This document shows positions 35,384-45,744 of a stretch of DNA of 64,000 nucleotides, piece after piece (the stretch's first letter is position 1; each line of letters starts with the position of its first letter). The stretch covers positions 220,591 to 284,590 of the forward strand of contig CAJJAW010000003.1 in NCBI GenBank assembly GCA_905182195.1, given 5' to 3'. The translations under genes were made by a program, and so were the position numbers. The stretch is from Alphaproteobacteria bacterium UBA4588 (GTDB taxonomy: Bacteria; Pseudomonadota; Alphaproteobacteria; Rhodobacterales; Rhodobacteraceae). Below the pieces are notes generated by a model that worked only from the letters and a program-made list of their open reading frames with translations, was not told the DNA's origin and searched no databases.

Positions 35384-38134
35384 ATGACAGATGATACAAG
35401 CATACCCGACAGTGGCGAAACCAAAGCGCCAGTTGTCTCTGCCTATGATGGCCCATCAATCAGCATAACGGAAGAGATGAAGACCTCCTATCTTGATTAT
35501 GCTATGAGTGTAATTGTAAGCCGCGCCATCCCAGATCTGAGAGATGGTTTAAAGCCTGTTCACCGCCGCATTCTATACGCAATGCATGAAACTAATAACA
35601 CCCATGACAAACCTTATCGGAAATCTTCGCGCCCTGTAGCAGAGGCGATGGGTAAGTATCATCCTCACGGTGATGGCGCTATTTATGACGCTTTGGTGCG
35701 GATGGCTCAAGATTTTTCGATGTCTTTGGTACTGCTGGATGGCCAAGGCAACTTCGGGTCGATGGATGGCGATAAAGCAGCCGCCTATCGTTATACTGAA
35801 GTGCGTATGGAAAAAACAGCTCAAGCACTTTTAGCAGATATCGACAAAGACACAGTGGACTTCCAACTCAACTACGATGGCAAAGATACTGAACCCACTG
35901 TCCTGCCTGCACGTTATCCTAATATGTTGGTTAACGGCGCGGGCGGTATCGCAGTTGGCATGGCTACAAACATTCCACCACATAACCTCGGTGAAGTTGT
36001 AGATGCAACTTTGGCCCTGATCGAAGATCCAGATCTCACATCAGAACAATTAATCGAATATATCCCTGGACCCGACTTTCCAACGGGTGGTGTCATGCTG
36101 GGCCGCACAGGCGCCCGAAAAGCCTATCTCGAGGGTCGTGGTAGTGTGATAAATCGCGCAAAGACCCGCTTTGAAGAGCTGCGCAAAGATCGCTGGGCAA
36201 TCATAATCGAAGAAATTCCTTACCAAGTTAACAAAGCTGCGATGATCGAAAAAATTGCTGCGGAAGTGCGGGATAAACGCATCGAAGGTGTGTCGCATGT
36301 ACAGGATGAATCAGATCGCAACGGCGTTAGAGTTGTAGTGGAGCTAAAGCGCGATGCAACCGCAGAGGTAGTCTTAAATCAGCTATTTCGCTACACGCCC
36401 ATGCAAACTTCTTTCGGCTGTAATATGCTCGCACTGAATGGTGGCCGCCCTGAACAACTCACACTGCGTCGCTTTCTCACCTGCTTTGTCGATTTTCGTG
36501 AAGAAGTTGTTGCACGTCGTACGGCATTTGAATTGCGTAAAGCCCGCGAGCGGAGCCACGTGCTATGTGGCCTAGCTGTCGCCGTGACCAATGTTGATGA
36601 AATTGTAGCGACAATCCGTAAATCAAGTGACGCGGCTGAGGCACGAAAGCAATTGATGGAACGCCGCTGGCCCGCTGAGGAGATAGCAGGTTATATTCGT
36701 TTAATAGACGATCCGACCCAGAAAATGAACGATGACGGAACATATAATCTATCAGAAGCACAAGCTCGCGCTATCCTGGAACTGCGTTTACAGCGGTTGA
36801 CCCAAATCGGTGTGAAAGAAGTCACAGATGAACTGAAAATCTTAGCTGGAAAAATCAAAGAATACTTGGAAATTCTATCGTCACGCGAAAGGATCATGGG
36901 CATCATCGCTGAAGAGCTGATAGAAGTGAAAACTAATTTCGCCGTACCACGTCGGACTGAGATCATCGAATGGTCTGGCGATATGATGGACGAAGACTTG
37001 ATAGAGCGCGAAGAGATGGTAGTGACAGTTACCGCCGAGGGCTATATAAAACGGACGGCATTGACAGATTTTCGTGCTCAAAAACGCGGTGGCAAAGGCT
37101 TGCAGGGCATGTCAACTAAAGACGAAGATGTAGTTACTACATTGTTTGTTGCCAACACTCACACACAGCTGCTGTTCTTTAGCACTGATGGTATGGCTTA
37201 TAAAATGAAAACATGGCGCTTGCCAATGGGGGGACGTACCGCAAAGGGTAAAGCTATTGTTAACATTCTGCCGATCCCGCCTGGAGTGTCAGTTGCGGCC
37301 ATAATGCCTGTAGACCGTGAAGAAGTAGATTGGGGCGATTTACAAATAGTGTTTGCAACCACTCAAGGAGATGTACGCCGCAATCGCCTGTCCGATTTTA
37401 CCAATGTACGCTCAAACGGAAAAATAGCTATGAAACTTCCGGAGGGGGTTGAGCTGGTTAATGCACGCATCTGTAGTGAAGATGATGACGTGATGCTAAC
37501 CACAGACAGTGGGCGAGCCATTAGGTTCTCATCCACAGATCTAAGGGTGATGAACTCGCGAGCCTCAACCGGTGTTCGTGGCATTAGGCTTACCGGCAAT
37601 GACCGAGTTGTCTCCATGTCTGTGATCCGGCACTTTAAAGCCACCCCGGAAGAACGGGCTGCCTATCTGAAAATGCGCCGTGCAATGGCAGGAGTAACTG
37701 AAGATGAAGCGAGCGACGACGACGTGCCGGCCGATCCAAATTTCAGCCAGGAGCGTTATGCGGAAATGGCTGCAGTAGAGAATTTGATCCTAACGATCAC
37801 CCGCGCCGGGTCTGGCAAAATATCGTCAAGCCATGACTACCCTGTCAGAGGCCGTGGCGGTATGGGCGTAACAGCTATGGATAAAGCAATGCGTGGTGGC
37901 CCTGTTGTGGCCAGCTTCCCAGTCAAGATGTCCGATCAAATTATGTTGGTGACCAGCAACGGACAGTCAATCCGCTGTCCAATTAATGGCATTTCGTTTC
38001 GGTCACGAAGCGCAGGTGGCGTGCGCGTCTTCAACACTAATGACGATGAGAAAGTTGTCAGCGTCGCTTACATACCAGATCAAGGTGATGAAACCGACGA
38101 AGAATTAGTTGGAAGCCCACAAACCGAAGAATAG
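35384..38134 (+). CDS. gyrA: DNA gyrase subunit A
   Basis: Type II topoisomerase subunit A that breaks and rejoins DNA, 916 residues. The active-site Tyr is in [12 protein letters not shown], and the C-terminal domain has the GyrA box QKRGGKG, which separates it from ParC. The start at 35384 has AGGTGG upstream, and MTDDTSIP fits; the track begins 72 bp earlier. The quinolone-determining region reads [17 protein letters not shown], with Gly where E. coli has Ser83. gyrB is not in the window. Confidence 0.94.
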   Translation: MTDDTSIPDSGETKAPVVSAYDGPSISITEEMKTSYLDYAMSVIVSRAIPDLRDGLKPVHRRILYAMHETNNTHDKPYRKSSRPVAEAMGKYHPHGDGAIYDALVRMAQDFSMSLVLLDGQGNFGSMDGDKAAAYRYTEVRMEKTAQALLADIDKDTVDFQLNYDGKDTEPTVLPARYPNMLVNGAGGIAVGMATNIPPHNLGEVVDATLALIEDPDLTSEQLIEYIPGPDFPTGGVMLGRTGARKAYLEGRGSVINRAKTRFEELRKDRWAIIIEEIPYQVNKAAMIEKIAAEVRDKRIEGVSHVQDESDRNGVRVVVELKRDATAEVVLNQLFRYTPMQTSFGCNMLALNGGRPEQLTLRRFLTCFVDFREEVVARRTAFELRKARERSHVLCGLAVAVTNVDEIVATIRKSSDAAEARKQLMERRWPAEEIAGYIRLIDDPTQKMNDDGTYNLSEAQARAILELRLQRLTQIGVKEVTDELKILAGKIKEYLEILSSRERIMGIIAEELIEVKTNFAVPRRTEIIEWSGDMMDEDLIEREEMVVTVTAEGYIKRTALTDFRAQKRGGKGLQGMSTKDEDVVTTLFVANTHTQLLFFSTDGMAYKMKTWRLPMGGRTAKGKAIVNILPIPPGVSVAAIMPVDREEVDWGDLQIVFATTQGDVRRNRLSDFTNVRSNGKIAMKLPEGVELVNARICSEDDDVMLTTDSGRAIRFSSTDLRVMNSRASTGVRGIRLTGNDRVVSMSVIRHFKATPEERAAYLKMRRAMAGVTEDEASDDDVPADPNFSQERYAEMAAVENLILTITRAGSGKISSSHDYPVRGRGGMGVTAMDKAMRGGPVVASFPVKMSDQIMLVTSNGQSIRCPINGISFRSRSAGGVRVFNTNDDEKVVSVAYIPDQGDETDEELVGSPQTEE

Positions 38135-38144
38135 TTTACAATCA

Positions 38145-38178
38145 AATACTGCGTAGAATTATTTTTGCGCAGTGTTTT
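38145..38178. terminator. Terminator between gyrA and M32 peptidase genes
   Basis: The stem ACTGCG / CGCAGT is flanked by AT-rich extensions that also pair (one G-T pair), with a run of T after it on the plus strand and A-rich sequence before it, so it could serve both convergent genes. Confidence 0.5.
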
Positions 38179-38181
38179 ACA

Positions 38182-39657
38182 CTAAAGATCATAAATATCT
38201 GAAAATTTACCCTGTAAGTACGCCAGTAATGGTTCCTCAGAGGGTTCAAATCCACAAGCATCAGAAATTGTTTTACGGGGTAGCTTCAGTGCGCCATGGC
38301 ATTGCAGGCTATCGCGTAGCCAATCGGTTGCCGGTGACAAGTTGCCAACACGCAAATCATTATCAAGCGTCGAGCAGTTTTTGCGCAGCGTCTCATACAG
38401 ACAGCCCGCATAGACATTTCCAAGTGAATAGGTTGGAAAATACCCAAATAACCCCACCGACCAATGCACATCCTGCAAACAACCTTGCGAGGCGCAGTTT
38501 ACCTGATAGCCAAAGTCAGAATAAAATCGATCGTTCCACGCGGTCTCAAGATCTTTTACCTGCAAATCGCCAGAGACCAATGCCCGCTCCAAGTCAAAGC
38601 GTAACAAAACATGCAGATTGTACTGAACCTCATCCGCTTCAGTCCTAATAAATCCATTGCCCACTGAGTTTACTGCTTTGTAAAAAGCGTCTGGTGTCTG
38701 AATTCCAAAATCACTAAAACTCTGCTTCATATGCCCAAACAAAAATTCACAAAAGGCACGGCTCCGACCAAGTTGGTTTTCATATATCCTCGACTGGCTT
38801 TCATGTACGCCCATTGAAGCGCCCTGCCCTATGGATGTTAGTAAATATTTGGGATCAATATTTTGCTCATAGCAGCCATGGCCCACCTCATGGATTGTGG
38901 AATAGAAACAATTAAATGGATCTTTCGGGTTGGTCCGCGTGGTAATCCGCACATCTTGGCCGGAGCCTGAAGAAAACGGATGCACCGCTTTATCAACTCG
39001 CCCACGATCAAAGTCATAGCCAAAAGTTTTAGCTAATAGGACCGAAAGCCTAAGCTGAGCCTCTTCGTCAAATAATCCCTCTAGTTTTTGCGCCGGGGCT
39101 TTTTCCAAAATTGAGCCACGTAACGCAACTAGGCCAGGACGCAATGCACCAAACATGTGCTCCAACTCGGCTGCAGAAGTCTCCGGCTCGTAGTCTGCAA
39201 GCATGGTGTCATACACATCACCACTAGTGGCCAGAGCTTGGCCCTCTTCGCGTTTCAGAGCCAAAACCTCTTTCAGTACAGGCGCGAAGGCTGCAAAGTC
39301 GTCCGCAGCGCGAGCAGCTGCCCATTTACCTTGAGCACCTGAGGTGGTGCTAGCAATCGTTTCAGCCAACTTCCCAGGCACTTTGTCAGCACGTTCATAA
39401 GCTCGCTTAATCTCGCGTAATTGTGCTTGTGTCGCAATGTCCTCAGATTTGGCATCAATTTCCGCCAACCACTCACCGACGCGGGCATCACATCGCCGGG
39501 CATGTAAAACACCCTCAAGGGCTGCCATCTCAGTGCCTCTTTGATCCGCAGATCCTCTGGGCATCATGGTTTCCTGATCCCAACCCAACCGGCCTGATAC
39601 TTGGCTGAGAGCTTGGGTTTGGCGATCAAATTGAAGAAGGTGTGTTAACGCAGTCAT
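38182..39657 (-). CDS. M32 family metallocarboxypeptidase
   Basis: Zinc carboxypeptidase of 491 residues (thermostable carboxypeptidase 1/Taq family). The zinc motif HEVGHG (about residue 255, in STIHEVGHGCYEQ) with a later acidic ligand in GVHESQSRIYENQLGR is the M32 pattern. It is cytosolic and removes C-terminal residues. The ATG overlaps the ctaA stop by 4 bp. Its stop faces gyrA across the terminator. Confidence 0.88.
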   Translation of the reverse strand: MTALTHLLQFDRQTQALSQVSGRLGWDQETMMPRGSADQRGTEMAALEGVLHARRCDARVGEWLAEIDAKSEDIATQAQLREIKRAYERADKVPGKLAETIASTTSGAQGKWAAARAADDFAAFAPVLKEVLALKREEGQALATSGDVYDTMLADYEPETSAAELEHMFGALRPGLVALRGSILEKAPAQKLEGLFDEEAQLRLSVLLAKTFGYDFDRGRVDKAVHPFSSGSGQDVRITTRTNPKDPFNCFYSTIHEVGHGCYEQNIDPKYLLTSIGQGASMGVHESQSRIYENQLGRSRAFCEFLFGHMKQSFSDFGIQTPDAFYKAVNSVGNGFIRTEADEVQYNLHVLLRFDLERALVSGDLQVKDLETAWNDRFYSDFGYQVNCASQGCLQDVHWSVGLFGYFPTYSLGNVYAGCLYETLRKNCSTLDNDLRVGNLSPATDWLRDSLQCHGALKLPRKTISDACGFEPSEEPLLAYLQGKFSDIYDL

Positions 39658-40796
39658 GATTTAAGCCTCAAAGAAGTTGCTATTGGATAACCCGCTAAAA
39701 ACCGACCACGGATCACTGAAAGCCAAAGAAGAACTGCGGTAAACTGATGCAGTATTGCCAGATACCACGGAGATGAATTCAACACTGTGATGATGCCCAA
39801 AACCATTTGTATTACCAGTAATAAGACAACTTTATTAAAAGCTGAACGCGTCAACTTATGGGCGGAGTATTTAGCGCGTAGGCCCACCACAATACCAAAT
39901 ACAAACAATAGATACGCACTGGTTCGGTGAATGAATTGCACTAAGCCATCATCTTCAAAGAAATTCCGCCACCATGGTGTCAAGCTGAACAAGTCTGGCG
40001 GCAAAAACCCACCAGCCATTAAAGGCCAATCGGTATAGTTGCGACCGGCGTCAATTCCCGCCACTAAAGCGCCTAATAACACCTGCAATGCTACAAAATG
40101 CATTAAGCCAGTAGACATACCAAATAGCTTACGTTCACGCACCCGCCTGGCTTGTATCAGCTCCGCCTCAGATCGATCAAACAGTTGTAGGGACCAAAAA
40201 ATATAGCCTAATAGTGCAAAAGCAGCGCCCAGATGCGCCATCAGCCAATATGAAGCTACATCAACTCTCACACCGTCTAAACCAGAGTTAACCATTAACC
40301 AGCCAATAAAGCCCTGCAGACCAATGAATGGTCCAATTGCAAAGAGCGACAGTCGTCGTGCTTTTGGCAGTTTTCCAAATGTGAACAGGGTCACGAAGCC
40401 GACCAGCCAAACTAATCCAATAAACCGTCCCAATTGCCGGTGTCCCCATTCCCACCAGAAAATAGTTTTAAACTCAGCGAGGTTCATAGCTGTGTTTTGC
40501 GAAGCAAATTCAGCTGTTGTTTTATAAGCAGCAAAGGACGCCTCCCAGGCAGCTAAACTCATGGGCGGCACAGCGCCCATGACGGGATCCCACTCAGTGA
40601 TCGATAAGCCACTGTCAGTCAAACGGGTTAGTCCACCCACCACAATCATGCCCACTACCAAAGTGACTAAGGCCCAAAGCCACCAACGCACCAAAAAGCG
40701 ACTGGCGTCATTATCGCGTGTTATAGCTCCCAAAGCCGCGGCTGTAGTTTTAACGTCGTTTCCAACGTCTTCGAAAATGCTGCGTTTATCAGACAT
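39654..40796 (-). CDS. ctaA: Heme A synthase CtaA/Cox15
   Basis: Eight-helix membrane monooxygenase that converts heme O to heme A for cytochrome aa3 oxidase, about 380 residues. Conserved histidines are visible in GHRQLGRFIG, LMAHLGAAFAL, LMHFVALQ, FIHRTSAYL and LHQFTAVLL. GLTRLTDSGLSITEWDPVMG is the family signature near residue 60. Start MSDKRSIFEDV (40796) has AAGGG upstream; the track begins 48 bp earlier. Confidence 0.92.
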   Translation of the reverse strand: MSDKRSIFEDVGNDVKTTAAALGAITRDNDASRFLVRWWLWALVTLVVGMIVVGGLTRLTDSGLSITEWDPVMGAVPPMSLAAWEASFAAYKTTAEFASQNTAMNLAEFKTIFWWEWGHRQLGRFIGLVWLVGFVTLFTFGKLPKARRLSLFAIGPFIGLQGFIGWLMVNSGLDGVRVDVASYWLMAHLGAAFALLGYIFWSLQLFDRSEAELIQARRVRERKLFGMSTGLMHFVALQVLLGALVAGIDAGRNYTDWPLMAGGFLPPDLFSLTPWWRNFFEDDGLVQFIHRTSAYLLFVFGIVVGLRAKYSAHKLTRSAFNKVVLLLVIQMVLGIITVLNSSPWYLAILHQFTAVLLWLSVIRGRFLAGYPIATSLRLKS

Positions 40797-40844
40797 GATG
40801 TTACCCTTCGTTGCAATTTGATCTAGGCCGGCGGTGGTGTGCAT

Positions 40845-41591
40845 TCAACCACGCTCTTTCCATCGGACCATTTGGCGCATGGTGCCATGTAGCATCTGTA
40901 CATCCGCTTTAGTCAGAGGCATCCGCGACCACAGATTGCGCAGGTTCACCTTCATACTAGCCGCCTTAGTTTCTGGGAAGAAAAAACCAGCAGTATCGAG
41001 TCGTCGTTCAAAATTCTCAGCCAGCTTCTCAACCTCCAGGCCGGTGGCCCATTCCACCTTGGTCATATCCATTGTCTCTGCAGTAATCTTTGCAACCTGC
41101 CGCTGCCACTCATAGCTCATCAACAACACACATTGCCCCAAATTTAAGGAAGAAAATTGCGGGTTTACCGGTACAGAAATTATTGCATTTGCGCGGATTA
41201 TATCATCATTTTCCAAACCAGCACGTTCAGGGCCAAACAGCACAGCAACTTTTTGGCCAGCAGAAATTCGTCGCGCAGCTTCAGCCATAGCGTGTTCTGG
41301 GCTAAAAACTGGTTTTGTGAGATCGCGTGGCCGGGCGGTGGTTGCCATCACGAAAGTTGTATCAGCCAAAGCGTCTGCGGTTGTGTCAAACAAGCGTGCC
41401 TCATCAAGCAAGCGCCCAGCCCCACTGGCCATTACAACCGCTTTTTGGCTGGGCCAGCCATCGCGTGGATTAACAATTCGCATATGGTCCAAGCCAAAGT
41501 TCCACATGGCCCGCGCAGCGGCGCCAATATTTTCGCCCATCTGTGGTCTAATGAGAATGATTGCGGGTTGTTGGAGTAATGTGCTTGTCAT
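40845..41591 (-). CDS. trmJ: SpoU-family tRNA/rRNA methyltransferase (TrmJ-like)
   Basis: SAM-dependent knotted RNA 2'-O-methyltransferase of 248 residues starting MTSTLLQQPAIILIRPQMGENIGAAARAMWNFG. Motif 2 is FGPERAGLENDDI and motif 3 SSLNLGQCVLLMSYEW, both typical of the TrmJ group, which methylates position 32 of tRNA. The start at 41591 is chosen over the track start at 41642 because the family begins here. It is separated from ctaA by about 50 bp. Confidence 0.88.
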   Translation of the reverse strand: MTSTLLQQPAIILIRPQMGENIGAAARAMWNFGLDHMRIVNPRDGWPSQKAVVMASGAGRLLDEARLFDTTADALADTTFVMATTARPRDLTKPVFSPEHAMAEAARRISAGQKVAVLFGPERAGLENDDIIRANAIISVPVNPQFSSLNLGQCVLLMSYEWQRQVAKITAETMDMTKVEWATGLEVEKLAENFERRLDTAGFFFPETKAASMKVNLRNLWSRMPLTKADVQMLHGTMRQMVRWKERG

Positions 41592-41692
41592 AGTCTTTCT
41601 TATCGCCCGGAGCGTGGCGCGACAAGCGGTGGCCAAAGCCAATTTGTCACGCTATAGCGCCATGAAAGAATATCTAATTTGGAGTCTAAGAG

Positions 41693-42316
41693 ATGGGCAC
41701 TCAAGAATTGCCACAGATATATTTAGTCACGCCCAGCATACTAGACTTGGAAACCTATCCTGTCCAACTGGCGCAAATACTGGATACGGTTGATATTGCG
41801 TGTCTGAGGCTTGGGCTGTCTAGCACCGATGAAGATGAAATTGCTCGAACAGCTGATGCTTTGCGTGACGTTGCCCATGCGCGTGACATCATGCTGGTAA
41901 TTGAACGTCATGCCCTGATGGTAGATCGATTGGGTTTGGACGGCGTGCACCTAACGGATGGTGGCCGTAATCTACGCCAGCTGCGCAAAGATATGGGTAA
42001 CGATATAATTTTAGGTGCATTTTGTAACACTTCTCGCCACGAAGGCATCGGCGCCGGGGAAGCCGGAGCCGATTACGTTAGTTTTGGCCCCGTAGTCGCA
42101 TCGACATTAGGTGACGGCAACCAAGTCGATCCAGAACTTCTTTCCTGGTGGAGCGAAATGATTGAGGTGCCCGTCGTGGTCGAGGGTGGCTTAACGCAAG
42201 GCATAATCCGAAATCTATCCAACAAAGTGGATTTTTTCGCAATTGGCCCAGAAATTTGGAGCACTGAAGATCCATTGGCAAGCCTCCAAGCCCTCGCTTC
42301 GGCCCGCGGGGGTTAA
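41693..42316 (+). CDS. Thiamine-phosphate synthase-like TIM-barrel protein
   Basis: A 207-residue TIM-barrel protein resembling ThiE. IYLVTPSILDLETYPVQLAQ, then LVIERHALMVDRLGLDGVHLTDGGRNLRQLRKD and a phosphate-binding-like SFGPVVAST follow the ThiE order. It has no thi neighbours and some motifs (the usual NDR and GPI-type site) are altered, so it may be a diverged TenI-type paralogue. Thus the reaction is not certain. RBS GGAG upstream; divergent from trmJ. Confidence 0.75.
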   Translation: MGTQELPQIYLVTPSILDLETYPVQLAQILDTVDIACLRLGLSSTDEDEIARTADALRDVAHARDIMLVIERHALMVDRLGLDGVHLTDGGRNLRQLRKDMGNDIILGAFCNTSRHEGIGAGEAGADYVSFGPVVASTLGDGNQVDPELLSWWSEMIEVPVVVEGGLTQGIIRNLSNKVDFFAIGPEIWSTEDPLASLQALASARGG

Positions 42317-42320
42317 CTCA

Positions 42321-43928
42321 CTACAATTTGGATACAACGGGCAGCACGGAGGCTACTTGCGCCTCCAAATGCCGCGCCATGGCTTTACGGTCTGAAAATT
42401 CACTTGCCGCGACAGGTGGGTGATACACGACCTCCAGATAACCATGCCTTTTAATCGCCAAGGCTTTCAGCAAATGACCCGCAAGATCGCTATCCCCCCA
42501 CCACCCATAAAATCTAGGATCTTGCCCCTCAGGGGCATGAAATATTAGCGTAATCGCTTGGATCGAGATTTTGTCACGCAATTCTGGTGTAAGGAAAGAT
42601 TGAAAGAGGGTGGGCTTAAATGGTAAGACACGTAGACCATCTGTAGAAGTGCCCTCTGGAAAAAATAGCAATTTATGCCCTTGCCGCAACCTCGACTGTA
42701 ACATCTGAGTATGTGAAACAGCTTGGGTTCTATCTCGTGTAATAAATTGAGTGCCCGTCGCACGCGCTAACCAACCAATCAGTGGCCATCTGGCTACTTC
42801 TGATTTTGCCACAAAGTAAATATCATCAAAGGCATTAAGTCCAAAAATATCCAGCCAGCTGGTATGGTTGGACACCGTAGCACCCGGGCCGTGCATGGGC
42901 GTGCCAACAATCTCCAAGCGCATACCAAGAACCCAAAACGCAAACCTACACACCGATTGTGTGATCTTAGGTGTAAAAGGCCGTTTCGCACCACAGATTG
43001 GTTTTTCGATCAAGCGTACCAGCAGCAAAAAAATCAAGCCACCAAACGTATAAATTCCCATGGCCAGCCCTCGGATAAGCACACGTATCCACCCCATCGT
43101 AGAAATACGTGGAGGAACAGGCTCTTCGTCCGACATCCAAGTGGGTGAAGTCATGGCGTAGGCCCCGTTAAGGTATATCGCTTTTTGCCGTGGATTCATT
43201 GTTTGAACATCCAATACAAGACACACGTCCGTTGTATTAAATGCCTGGTCAATATATGCTCCGTCGCCAACGCCACCGCCTAAACGCAAGTAAGCTTTGA
43301 TTAAAGCTGGCATGGCCCGCAAAGCCGCAATCCGATCAACATTGGCCTCGGGGAGTTGGCACAACGGAATATAGTGCGCGGCAACAGTTTTAGGGCGGAT
43401 AGACAGCGGTACTAAATATTTTTGCTGCAACAAAGTTAATGGTTGCGCCAAGGCCTCAATATCTGTGCCAACAAAGCTTGCCGTCCCAAAAAGAATTTCT
43501 GCCCCCTCTTGCACAACCAGTCTCGCAAGTGCTTGCCACAAATGAAACATCGCCTCCCCACCTCGGTAGGGTTTGCGCAAGCAAGATCGGCCTAGCTCGA
43601 TTAATGGACGTTTGCTTTGTAAAAGCGCCGAAAGATCAAACTCAGTTGCACTGTAAAAACCACCTGCAGCCTTAGCACCCTGCATAGTTAAAAGACGATA
43701 TGCCCCGACCACTTGATCTTCCAAGGCTGCCCCACGCGCACGGTCCAATAGCATCAAATGCGAGCAATGCGGATCATACTCATCGAGTTCAAGCTTCTGA
43801 TCAAAATCAATTCCCAACCCCGTTGCGCCCATCTCGCAGACAAAAACATCATAACGCAAGCGCTGCACAGCGTAGAGATCATTAGGATTTTTAGCTAATC
43901 TCACTTCAAAGTTAGGTAACAAGTCCAT
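42321..43928 (-). CDS. Ornithine-lipid synthase fusion: OlsB-type N-acyltransferase plus OlsA-type O-acyltransferase
   Basis: A 535-residue membrane-associated protein joining two acyltransferases. Residues 1-270 are OlsB-like (GNAT): RLRYDVFVCEMG, ELGRSCLRKPYRGG and AYLRLGGGVGDGAYIDQAFNTTDVCLVL, adding a 3-hydroxyacyl group to ornithine. Residues 280-535 are a PlsC-type OlsA with the acyltransferase motifs NHTSWLDIF and FPEGTSTDG, a hydrophobic stretch (IYTFGGLIFLLLVRLIE), and PFKPTLF. In OlsF of Serratia the order is reversed. The join (YLNGAYAMTSPTWM) could also result from a lost stop between two neighbouring genes; see findings. Confidence 0.85.
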   Translation of the reverse strand: MDLLPNFEVRLAKNPNDLYAVQRLRYDVFVCEMGATGLGIDFDQKLELDEYDPHCSHLMLLDRARGAALEDQVVGAYRLLTMQGAKAAGGFYSATEFDLSALLQSKRPLIELGRSCLRKPYRGGEAMFHLWQALARLVVQEGAEILFGTASFVGTDIEALAQPLTLLQQKYLVPLSIRPKTVAAHYIPLCQLPEANVDRIAALRAMPALIKAYLRLGGGVGDGAYIDQAFNTTDVCLVLDVQTMNPRQKAIYLNGAYAMTSPTWMSDEEPVPPRISTMGWIRVLIRGLAMGIYTFGGLIFLLLVRLIEKPICGAKRPFTPKITQSVCRFAFWVLGMRLEIVGTPMHGPGATVSNHTSWLDIFGLNAFDDIYFVAKSEVARWPLIGWLARATGTQFITRDRTQAVSHTQMLQSRLRQGHKLLFFPEGTSTDGLRVLPFKPTLFQSFLTPELRDKISIQAITLIFHAPEGQDPRFYGWWGDSDLAGHLLKALAIKRHGYLEVVYHPPVAASEFSDRKAMARHLEAQVASVLPVVSKL

Positions 43929-44031
43929 CAGAGGTGGCTCGCATAATCTGTACTATGGGTCATTCAACGACTGACTTTAGCATTAAATGGCTTAATTTTT
44001 TTAAATTCACTTTACACCATAATTACTTGAT

Positions 44032-44208
44032 TTAATATACTAAAACTAAAGGTATACGTGTACTATCGATAACGACTTTTCCTGCTTCTGGAAAGTTGAC
44101 TGTAATATGATTATTAATATTTGACTGCACTTGGCCAACGCCCCAGTCTAGCTGATGGGGATGCTGCACGCGCTGGCCAGGCTCTAAAAATGAATTTAAG
44201 TTTTCCAA
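44032..44208 (-). CDS. DUF3553 domain-containing small protein (TTG start)
   Basis: Not in the ORF track. The frame encodes 58 residues, LENLNSFLEPGQRVQHPHQL, then DWGVGQVQSN and a C-terminal VVIDSTRVPLVLVY, a clear DUF3553 match (family pattern: LEPGxxVxHPxxxxWGxGQVQS). An in-frame stop lies just upstream, so the only start in frame is TTG 44208, with GGGGG close before it. The function of the family is unknown. It lies in the gap between the ornithine-lipid gene and proA. Confidence 0.8.
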   Translation of the reverse strand: MENLNSFLEPGQRVQHPHQLDWGVGQVQSNINNHITVNFPEAGKVVIDSTRIPLVLVY

Positions 44209-44480
44209 ATACCCCCACTTTCAACAGAATTATATTACAGAAGATCTTAAGATAATACCCCTCGTTACCACACGCCCAAACTGCAATTTGAAAAAGTCTG
44301 TCAATGCATCCAGCAACATCAATGAGTTGGCTTAAATGACTGACGGGCAACTTTGGGGAAAAGATAAGTGGGTTAAAGACAAACTAATCTCAGCAAAAAA
44401 ATTATGAGCTTTGGAGTTGATACAGGCGTAATAAATGAAGCCCATAATGGCCCAAGTTACAAAGCACTAGCCATGAGATT

Positions 44481-45734
44481 CTAACCTCTTATAGTTCCAT
44501 TCCCACGTACGAGATATTTAAAGCTCGTGAGCTGCATCGCACCGACCGGACCGCGTGCGTGCATCTTTCCAGTCGCTATACCAATCTCAGCTCCCATACC
44601 AAATTCACCACCATCCGCAAATTGGGTTGAGGCATTATGCATCAAAATAGCACTATCGAGCCGTTGAAAGAAGCGGTCTACCACTTTAATATCTTCCGCC
44701 ATGATACAATCAGTATGATTAGAGCCATAGTTCCTAATGTGAGCAACCGCTTCATCTACGTTAGCCACAGTTTTAGCCGCAATTTCCATATCAAGAAATT
44801 CATGCCCCCAATGATGCTCCTCAGCCGATTGCGTGCCAGTAATACCTTGCAGAACCATATCAGCATCAACGGTAACCCCTTTTGCGATCAATTCTTGGAT
44901 CACATCTTTTCCCCAAGTTTTTGCGACATCTTGATGCATTAGTAAGCATTCCACAGCGCCACAAATACCAGTACGGCGTGTTTTCGCATTGATCACTACA
45001 TCAAGGGTTTTCTGCCTATCGGCAGAGGCGTCAACATAGATATGAACAATCCCCTCAAGATGAGCAAACACCGGCACCCGCGCCTCCCGCTGGACCAAGC
45101 CTACCAGGCCTTTGCCACCACGTGGCACAATCACATCTATATAATCCACCATGGCAAGCATCGCACTCACGGCCAGGCGATCACGGGTTGGGACCAGCTG
45201 AATCGCTGCCTCTGGAAGACCCGCTAGAACTAGGCCTTTGACCATAGCTTTGTGAATTGCCGTTGAAGAATGAAAGCTTTCAGAACCGCCCCTCAAAATC
45301 ACTGCGTTGCCAGCCTTCAGGCATAGGGCTCCAGCATCTGCTGTAACATTTGGCCGGCTTTCATAGATCACTCCCACTACACCTAAAGGTGTTCGTACCC
45401 GTTGAATATGCAACCCATTGGGACGTTGCCAATCTTCTAAAATCTGACCCACTGGATCAGGTTGCTCAGCAACAGAGCGCAGCCCATCAACAATATTGCA
45501 AATACGTGGCTCATCTAAAAACAATCTATCCAATAGAGCATCAGAGAGGCCCCTATCTCGTCCAAAAGCCATATCTTTAGCATTGGCCTCAATGATGTCC
45601 ACGCGCGACGACCAGACATCCTCTGCAGCACCAATGAGAGCGGCATATTTTTGTTCTGCGCTGACAAACCCTAATTCTGCCGCCGCTGCTTTTGCAGCAA
45701 TGCCAATCTCATTTAAAGTTGCCGCCACATCCAT
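44481..45734 (-). CDS. proA: Glutamate-5-semialdehyde dehydrogenase (gamma-glutamyl phosphate reductase)
   Basis: NADPH-dependent enzyme of proline synthesis, 417 residues. The catalytic Cys is in [13 protein letters not shown]; other family segments are [31 protein letters not shown] and [21 protein letters not shown]. The start at 45734 ([11 protein letters not shown]) has GAGG eight bases upstream; an ATG at 45752 overlaps proB and is an alternative. It follows proB, the preceding enzyme, on the same strand. Confidence 0.93.
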   Translation of the reverse strand: MDVAATLNEIGIAAKAAAAELGFVSAEQKYAALIGAAEDVWSSRVDIIEANAKDMAFGRDRGLSDALLDRLFLDEPRICNIVDGLRSVAEQPDPVGQILEDWQRPNGLHIQRVRTPLGVVGVIYESRPNVTADAGALCLKAGNAVILRGGSESFHSSTAIHKAMVKGLVLAGLPEAAIQLVPTRDRLAVSAMLAMVDYIDVIVPRGGKGLVGLVQREARVPVFAHLEGIVHIYVDASADRQKTLDVVINAKTRRTGICGAVECLLMHQDVAKTWGKDVIQELIAKGVTVDADMVLQGITGTQSAEEHHWGHEFLDMEIAAKTVANVDEAVAHIRNYGSNHTDCIMAEDIKVVDRFFQRLDSAILMHNASTQFADGGEFGMGAEIGIATGKMHARGPVGAMQLTSFKYLVRGNGTIRG

Positions 45735-45744
45735 TATTTTGTCC

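Noticed and set aside
38172-38648. 158-aa plus-strand ORF after gyrA
   Set aside because: It is antisense to the M32 peptidase, which is well supported.
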